Below are positions 58,664 to 64,000 of a stretch of 64,000 nucleotides of DNA, one piece after another (within the stretch, counting starts at the first letter, position 1; each line of letters starts with the position of its first letter). The DNA is from Bacteroidales bacterium. Lineage in GTDB: Bacteria; Bacteroidota; Bacteroidia; Bacteroidales; UBA932. The DNA is taken from the NCBI GenBank assembly GCA_017555965.1, contig JAFZFH010000129.1, positions 19,846-83,845 of the forward strand, written 5' to 3'. A program made the translations under genes and the position numbers. Below the pieces are notes generated by a model that saw only the letters and a program-made list of their open reading frames with translations, did no database searches and was not told the DNA's origin.

Positions 58664-61600
58664 ATGAGTTATTCTGATAATCCTTTTATTCCGCAGATGT
58701 TGTCCCCTACCTCCTATGAGATAGGAAGGTATGGCAGGACTCCTGCGAGCCATTTCTATGGATTGCCGAATATTTCGATTCCACTGACTGAAGTTCGAGC
58801 CAAAGGTTATTCTTTACCAGTGTCGTTATCCTACCATGCTGGAGGACACAAACCCGAACAACATCCAGGTTGGGTTGGTTTAGGATGGTCTTTGAATGCC
58901 GGGGGTAGCATTGTCAGAATAGTCAACGGCAAGAAGGATGAAATGTCAGCATCCGAATATGCCGCACTGACGGAAAGAACGATTAATAGGGATCCTGGGT
59001 ATCTATATCATATCGATGATGTTCAGACGGGTATAAACTGGGGCAATCCCCAGACGTTTAGGGATCAACTATTCTTCGATGAGATGGATTATGCTCCTGA
59101 TGAGTATATCATCAACACTCCCGGAATCCATGCCTCATTCTTTATTACAGGTTCAAATATTACAGGATCATATAAGATTGCTATTGTTTCAAAGGATGAA
59201 TCGTCTTTTGAGTTGGAAGACTATGAAATCGTGGATGATTCAAGTTTGCCTCTGTTGGATATTTATCCTGGTAAATGTCCACGCCCTATCAAGGCATGCC
59301 GTTATAAGTACCTGAGGAAGTTCATAATACGAGATAAACTAGGTAATAGATACATATTCGGCGGGGATGATTCCGCAATAGAGTATTCCATTACACAGAA
59401 GGCAGATATTGCCCACACTTCAACAGGCGGTGTAATCAATAGTAATGTTTGGAAGGCATTTGCAACAGCAAATGCATGGATGCTTACAAGGATCGAGCGA
59501 GCAGACGGCGAGATTATCACCTTTGAGTATGAGCGTAACGGTGTACCGATTGTCTTGAGAGATATTCATCATGGCGAAGCCTTCTCTTCTACCGACGTAC
59601 CGGAACAGAGCAGCAAAGCAGATACTTATGAGGATATGAATGAAGGGTATAAACGTAATCTCAACTTTCATTTCCTACTTCCAACGTACCTAAAATCCAT
59701 TAAATGCATTCATTCTGGGGATGAACTTCAATTTACGACACAAGACTCTCAAGAACTCCAGTTTGACATAAATGAAGAAGATTTCAAGACATATGTAGTG
59801 AATTTGGATAGTGAATATTCTGTTGTCGGTCCTTATACCTATGCTCAATTTCAGGCCGAGAACCGCTACAGGAAGCTTGTTACCATTAAAGGTAACCTAA
59901 GAGATATTCGTTTTACATATACGGATAACATTGCAAGGCGACTGGCACTCACTAAGATTGAATTTTATAATGGGAATCAGAAGGATGGAGAATATGCTTT
60001 TACATATAATAGCACTTCCCTCCCTGCTTATAACTCCCGCCAGACAGATGTTTGGGGATATTACAATGGCACCAGTTATGCGGATCTTCTTGGTGGTTTC
60101 GGGTCAAAAATGATTGAGAGAAGGATTCCAGACCAGGTAAAGATGCAGGCAGAGATCTTGACCAGTATAGTCTACCCAACAGGGGGCAAGACAGAATTCA
60201 CTTACGAATCGCATAAGTATTCAAAGAAGGCCTTACCGTTCATCTTCTCTCCTACGGAATGCGCATCCGAGGGAGAAGCTGGAGGACTTCGAATCAGTAC
60301 GATTACCGATTATGCTGAGGATGAGATTCCTCAGACACGCACGTTCGAATATTCAAAAAACGGAGTATCTACAGGAATCCTATGTGCAGAAGGGCTGTGC
60401 AAAGTCGAAGGACAGCAGTCCTTTATAAATGGGTATCATAATTTTACTGGAGCCTATACTCTGTATAGCGAAACACCACTTCTACCGCTTTCAGAAACTG
60501 ACGGAAGGCATGTGACCTATAGTTTTGTTCGCGAAAGATTTCCTGACGGTAGTTATGTCGATTACCGCTTCAGCAACTTTGACACATCGGGATGCGAGGA
60601 TTATGCCCCTGCCGAAGAGATTGGAAGGGTTTCAGGATGTCCGCTATATCCTGAATTTACCTCACGATCTCTCTTTCGAGGTCTTTTGAACGAGCGCTCC
60701 ATTTACCGCTCGGATGGGACTCCTGTCCTGAATGAAGAATTCACATATGGAGATATAGGCAATCCAAATAGATTCAAATCTGTATCAAGATACAGCTATC
60801 TGGGTGAACTTGTTGTTTTTGCAGCTTATGTGTCTGAGCATTGCGGATATCCTGCTTTGATGACAAAGAAAGAAACCATGTATCTGGATGATGGTACTCA
60901 AATGACAGATTCTTTTAATTATTCATACAATGCTATCAGCAGGGTACCTGTAAGTACAAGACAATGCAGAGGTTCCGAGAGTTCTGAAGTACGTCTTTTC
61001 TATCCTGAGGACCGTACAGGTACTATTTATTCGATGATGCAGGACGCCGGTATGCATGGTGTACCTGTCGGAGAAGCGACATTAAGAAATAATGGCGTAA
61101 TCCACGGGGAAGAGATATTATTTACAGACTGTGATGTCGTTACGGATCAGGGAACAAGAAAAATACTTGTTCCTCAGAAAATGTTTTCTTCCCGATTCAA
61201 TAGTCCGGAACCTATAACTTCATATATAGCCTCCCCTATAGCCTATATGAATCCCGCACCAGATATTTACGCAAGGTCATGGGATGAGAAAGGAAATGTC
61301 AAATTCATAGCTCTCCGTAATGGAAGCGCACTGCAGCACCATTGGACACAGAGAACAGTGATGCCGGGCATGAGGGTAAAGACTGCGGATGTTCAGGCAG
61401 AAGAACATACTCTCCGTGTTGTCAATGTTCCGCTTAAGTTAGGTTCGTCAGAACATCTGTCCGTAAGATTCAAGACTACAGGACAGACAAATCTTTCCGT
61501 AATACTCGGGGCTGACTATAATTATGCATGGTACATATGTGTTCTTCTGGATGGTACATATAATTACCTGGCAAACTGGGCAATTACAGAAACTCCTGAT

Positions 61601-64000
61601 GCAAACTGGGAAAGTATTCTCAGCTTACACGGCAATACTCTCAATATAGAGGTTCCAGCTGGAAACCACAGTCTTTCCATTTTCAACGTGAGTTGGAAGG
61701 GCATAGGTGGAAATGCGGAAACATCAGGAGGCACTGTGCAATGCAGCTATTCGGAATTTGTCCCTGTCAATGACATCTCAACCTTTGTTGACCTTGATGT
61801 TGATACGGAAAGCGGCGAAGGTTTCCACTGCGAGAAAGGACACACCGGTACCTTGACAGTCAGCCATCCAACAACTGCGGGAAAGGCCTATGCGTTGGAC
61901 TACATGATCAAGAACGGTAGCTCATGGCAATATGTCAAGACATCATATACCGGAGGTTTAAAGACGATCGGCACAGCAGGACAGGCTATAAGCAATGTGC
62001 GTATTTATCCGGAGGACAGCATGCCGGAATCTTTCAGTTGGAAAAAGTATTCAGGCATGAGCGCTGTGATTGATCCGCATGGTGTCTCACAATCATATAC
62101 CTACGATGGAGTCGGAAGACTGGCGGAAGTCCGAGATAACGGAGACAGCAGGATTAATGCCCATTCCTATACATTCGGAAGAGGAGTAAATGTCAAGACA
62201 GATATATTTACTCTTGCCGACGGGATAACCAAGCGCAGTGCGATAGATTATTATGACGGGCTCGGCAGAATAAAGCAGAATATAATCGTTGCCGGTTCAC
62301 CGTCTGGTAAAGATATCGTCACTCTCCATGAATATGACGATATGGATAGGGAGGTCAAGACATGGCTCCCGGTACCTATATTACAGGCTGAGGGAACTGT
62401 GGCAAGCCATGATGATGTAATTAATGCAGCCAGCGCGATTTATACAAATTCCGGAACAGGTTCACTGGCTCACAGTCTTTCTGTATATGAATCATCTGTT
62501 CAGAGCAGACTCTTGAAGAAATACGGTCCAGGAGAGACCTGGAGAGATGCCGACAAATCTGTAAGAATTGTTCTTATGTCTAATGGCAGCATCACTTCTC
62601 AGCCGACGTATCATAGAGGATTCAATATATTTTGGTCAGGAACTGCCTTATCTTTAGTCAGAAATTCCAAAACAACCACAAAAGCAACCCTCCTTATAGA
62701 GAAGACCATAGACGAAGATGAGCGTATAAGGTACGAATTTAAAAACATGCATGGAGAAATCGTTCTTTCCAGAGAAATTTCGGATGACGGTTCATGGAAC
62801 GATACTCACTTCATCTATGATGCTTTCGGAAGACTTGCGGCTATTCTTCCACCAAAACTGACAGCGCAACTCGAATCGTCTACACAGACATTATGGGGTG
62901 AGTCTGACATATCTGCACTCGCATACTTGTACAGATACGACAGCCGAGGAAATTGTATTGCGAAACTTCTTCCAGGAGGAGGATGGACATACTTCGTCTA
63001 TGACAAGGGAGACCGTCCGGTGTTCAGCCAGGATGCTGTCCAACGCACTCAAGGACAGTGGACATTCAGACTTGAGGATATATTCGGCAGAGAGTGTGTC
63101 ATGGGTACCTCAGTAATGACTTTGGATGCGTTTATGGATTCAATGGTCAGTGCAAATATATACGTAACGATGCCCGAGAGTCCGAACTATTCAAATTTAT
63201 TTAAAGGATATGAGTTGAATGGATGCGAATTAGGAACAGAAGTGGAAATCCTCAAGGTCAATTACTATGATGGATACGGATTCTTGGGCAATGGTCCATT
63301 CCCTGCAGAAACAAGTTTTGAATCAGGCTATGATTCAAATGCGGAAAGTGAATATGGACCCCGATATACATTGTCTGCCCGAGGTCTTGCTACAGGTTCG
63401 CTTGTCAAGGTTATAGGCGCTTCCGGCACGACAGATTATCTTTGGAGCGTAGCATACTTTGACGATAGAGGTAGACCGGTTCAGACAGGAGAATTATTAA
63501 ACGAGGGAGGCTATAGAAAAGAATATTATGCTTATGATTTTGTTGGTAATGTGACGAAGAGACAGACAATTATAACGTCGCCATATGGCGGTGCAAACTC
63601 CGTTCTTCAGACATTCCTTTATGACCATATGGGCAGATTGCTGTCAGCAACTCATAAGGTCGACGAATGTCCGGCTAAGATTGTTTCGACTAAGGAATAC
63701 GATGAGATTGGAAGACTGGTGATGGAACGCAGGAACGGACTTCAATCTCTGAGTGAGACACGTTCTTACAATATCCGCTCTTGGCTTACTGAAATCAATG
63801 GTTCATGTTTCATGGAACGACTGCGTTATGAGAATTCCACTTCTCCTCAATGGGGTGGCAATATCTCTCAGATGGAATGGGGTCAAGGCACGCTGCAGAA
63901 GGGATACCTGTTTGGGTATAATAATCTATCTCAACTTGTGTCAGCAACATATTCTGGCAGTTCAGTAACAGGATCCTTATCAGAAAGGTATGCATACGAC
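58664..64000 (+). CDS. RHS/YD-repeat giant protein (3' end beyond the window)
   Basis: An ORF of 1,779 codons is open from the ATG at 58664 to the last base, with no stop; I translated it by hand. It starts like Bacteroidetes RHS proteins: SPTSYEIGRYGRTPASHFYGLPNISIPLTEV and VGLGWSLNAGGSIVR (split over residues 12-95). YD-type repeats are visible from about residue 1144 on: TYDGVGRL, YYDGLGRI, EYDDMDRE, YDAFGRL, YAYDFVGNV, YDHMGRL and EYDEIGRL, and the window ends in RYAYD. RHS proteins form a shell around a variable C-terminal toxin or adhesin. No signal peptide is visible at this start. The C-terminal domain is outside the window. Confidence 0.88.
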   Translation, partial: MSYSDNPFIPQMLSPTSYEIGRYGRTPASHFYGLPNISIPLTEVRAKGYSLPVSLSYHAGGHKPEQHPGWVGLGWSLNAGGSIVRIVNGKKDEMSASEYAALTERTINRDPGYLYHIDDVQTGINWGNPQTFRDQLFFDEMDYAPDEYIINTPGIHASFFITGSNITGSYKIAIVSKDESSFELEDYEIVDDSSLPLLDIYPGKCPRPIKACRYKYLRKFIIRDKLGNRYIFGGDDSAIEYSITQKADIAHTSTGGVINSNVWKAFATANAWMLTRIERADGEIITFEYERNGVPIVLRDIHHGEAFSSTDVPEQSSKADTYEDMNEGYKRNLNFHFLLPTYLKSIKCIHSGDELQFTTQDSQELQFDINEEDFKTYVVNLDSEYSVVGPYTYAQFQAENRYRKLVTIKGNLRDIRFTYTDNIARRLALTKIEFYNGNQKDGEYAFTYNSTSLPAYNSRQTDVWGYYNGTSYADLLGGFGSKMIERRIPDQVKMQAEILTSIVYPTGGKTEFTYESHKYSKKALPFIFSPTECASEGEAGGLRISTITDYAEDEIPQTRTFEYSKNGVSTGILCAEGLCKVEGQQSFINGYHNFTGAYTLYSETPLLPLSETDGRHVTYSFVRERFPDGSYVDYRFSNFDTSGCEDYAPAEEIGRVSGCPLYPEFTSRSLFRGLLNERSIYRSDGTPVLNEEFTYGDIGNPNRFKSVSRYSYLGELVVFAAYVSEHCGYPALMTKKETMYLDDGTQMTDSFNYSYNAISRVPVSTRQCRGSESSEVRLFYPEDRTGTIYSMMQDAGMHGVPVGEATLRNNGVIHGEEILFTDCDVVTDQGTRKILVPQKMFSSRFNSPEPITSYIASPIAYMNPAPDIYARSWDEKGNVKFIALRNGSALQHHWTQRTVMPGMRVKTADVQAEEHTLRVVNVPLKLGSSEHLSVRFKTTGQTNLSVILGADYNYAWYICVLLDGTYNYLANWAITETPDANWESILSLHGNTLNIEVPAGNHSLSIFNVSWKGIGGNAETSGGTVQCSYSEFVPVNDISTFVDLDVDTESGEGFHCEKGHTGTLTVSHPTTAGKAYALDYMIKNGSSWQYVKTSYTGGLKTIGTAGQAISNVRIYPEDSMPESFSWKKYSGMSAVIDPHGVSQSYTYDGVGRLAEVRDNGDSRINAHSYTFGRGVNVKTDIFTLADGITKRSAIDYYDGLGRIKQNIIVAGSPSGKDIVTLHEYDDMDREVKTWLPVPILQAEGTVASHDDVINAASAIYTNSGTGSLAHSLSVYESSVQSRLLKKYGPGETWRDADKSVRIVLMSNGSITSQPTYHRGFNIFWSGTALSLVRNSKTTTKATLLIEKTIDEDERIRYEFKNMHGEIVLSREISDDGSWNDTHFIYDAFGRLAAILPPKLTAQLESSTQTLWGESDISALAYLYRYDSRGNCIAKLLPGGGWTYFVYDKGDRPVFSQDAVQRTQGQWTFRLEDIFGRECVMGTSVMTLDAFMDSMVSANIYVTMPESPNYSNLFKGYELNGCELGTEVEILKVNYYDGYGFLGNGPFPAETSFESGYDSNAESEYGPRYTLSARGLATGSLVKVIGASGTTDYLWSVAYFDDRGRPVQTGELLNEGGYRKEYYAYDFVGNVTKRQTIITSPYGGANSVLQTFLYDHMGRLLSATHKVDECPAKIVSTKEYDEIGRLVMERRNGLQSLSETRSYNIRSWLTEINGSCFMERLRYENSTSPQWGGNISQMEWGQGTLQKGYLFGYNNLSQLVSATYSGSSVTGSLSERYAYD

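Overview
The window looks like a chromosomal segment of a gut-type Bacteroidales bacterium (Bacteroidota); I cannot fix the genus. The evidence is: many promoters with the Bacteroidetes -7 box TAnnTTTG and few Shine-Dalgarno sites; strings of SusD-like or surface lipoproteins with a Cys lipobox; DUF4988-type, Omp28-type and DUF6029-type envelope proteins; an ExbB-ExbD-ExbD cluster; a Porin_10-type porin; and a Bacteroidetes-style RHS/YD-repeat giant protein. The code is standard. I saw no rRNA, tRNA or CRISPR array.

Layout. 1-2915 (+): lipid A genes lpxD (partial), lpxC, lpxA, then a WbqC-like gene. 2902-21221 (-): two adjacent, related clusters of envelope genes separated by a terminator at 16753-16781. 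The right cluster is a TlpA-like thioredoxin, a DUF6029-type beta-barrel and a DUF4988-type lipoprotein. The left cluster is a DUF4988-type lipoprotein, a second DUF6029-type barrel, a lipoprotein with three Omp28/thioredoxin-like modules, two more lipoproteins and an S41 protease. 21346-29870: housekeeping genes (folP, tmk, purB, a DivIC/FtsB-like gene) around a DoxX/MauE-like protein and a second Omp28 lipoprotein plus a 900-residue lipoprotein. 29925-32175: a low-GC transposon. 32203-38755: two nucleotidyltransferases, a CPBP protease, YccF, a kinase-RapZ fusion, and pncB-pncA for NAD salvage. 38789-46887: porin, lytic transglycosylase, and a minus-strand operon led by pyrE. 46989-51887: Nudix, queA, dprA, tatD-like, ansA. 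52025-58512: exbB/exbD cluster, alkaline phosphatase, asnS, udk and a TonB-like protein. 58664-64000: an RHS/YD-repeat ORF that runs off the window.

The main discovery is the segment 29925-32175. It has 26-nt terminal inverted repeats (23 of 26 matching) and a perfect 8-bp target duplication (TTTTGCAA). It carries an IS1595-type transposase and two unrecognised passenger genes whose products start with similar short amphipathic helices. It inserted just downstream of a TAnnTTTG box that seems to have belonged to the nucleotidyltransferase gene at 32203, so that gene is now about 2.25 kb from its likely promoter.

The second area of interest is the 18-kb minus-strand envelope region. Each DUF6029-type barrel is paired with thioredoxin-fold proteins and carries a conserved C-SGGV-C loop near its C-terminus, which suggests a redox-linked outer-membrane system. 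The function is inferred, not shown.
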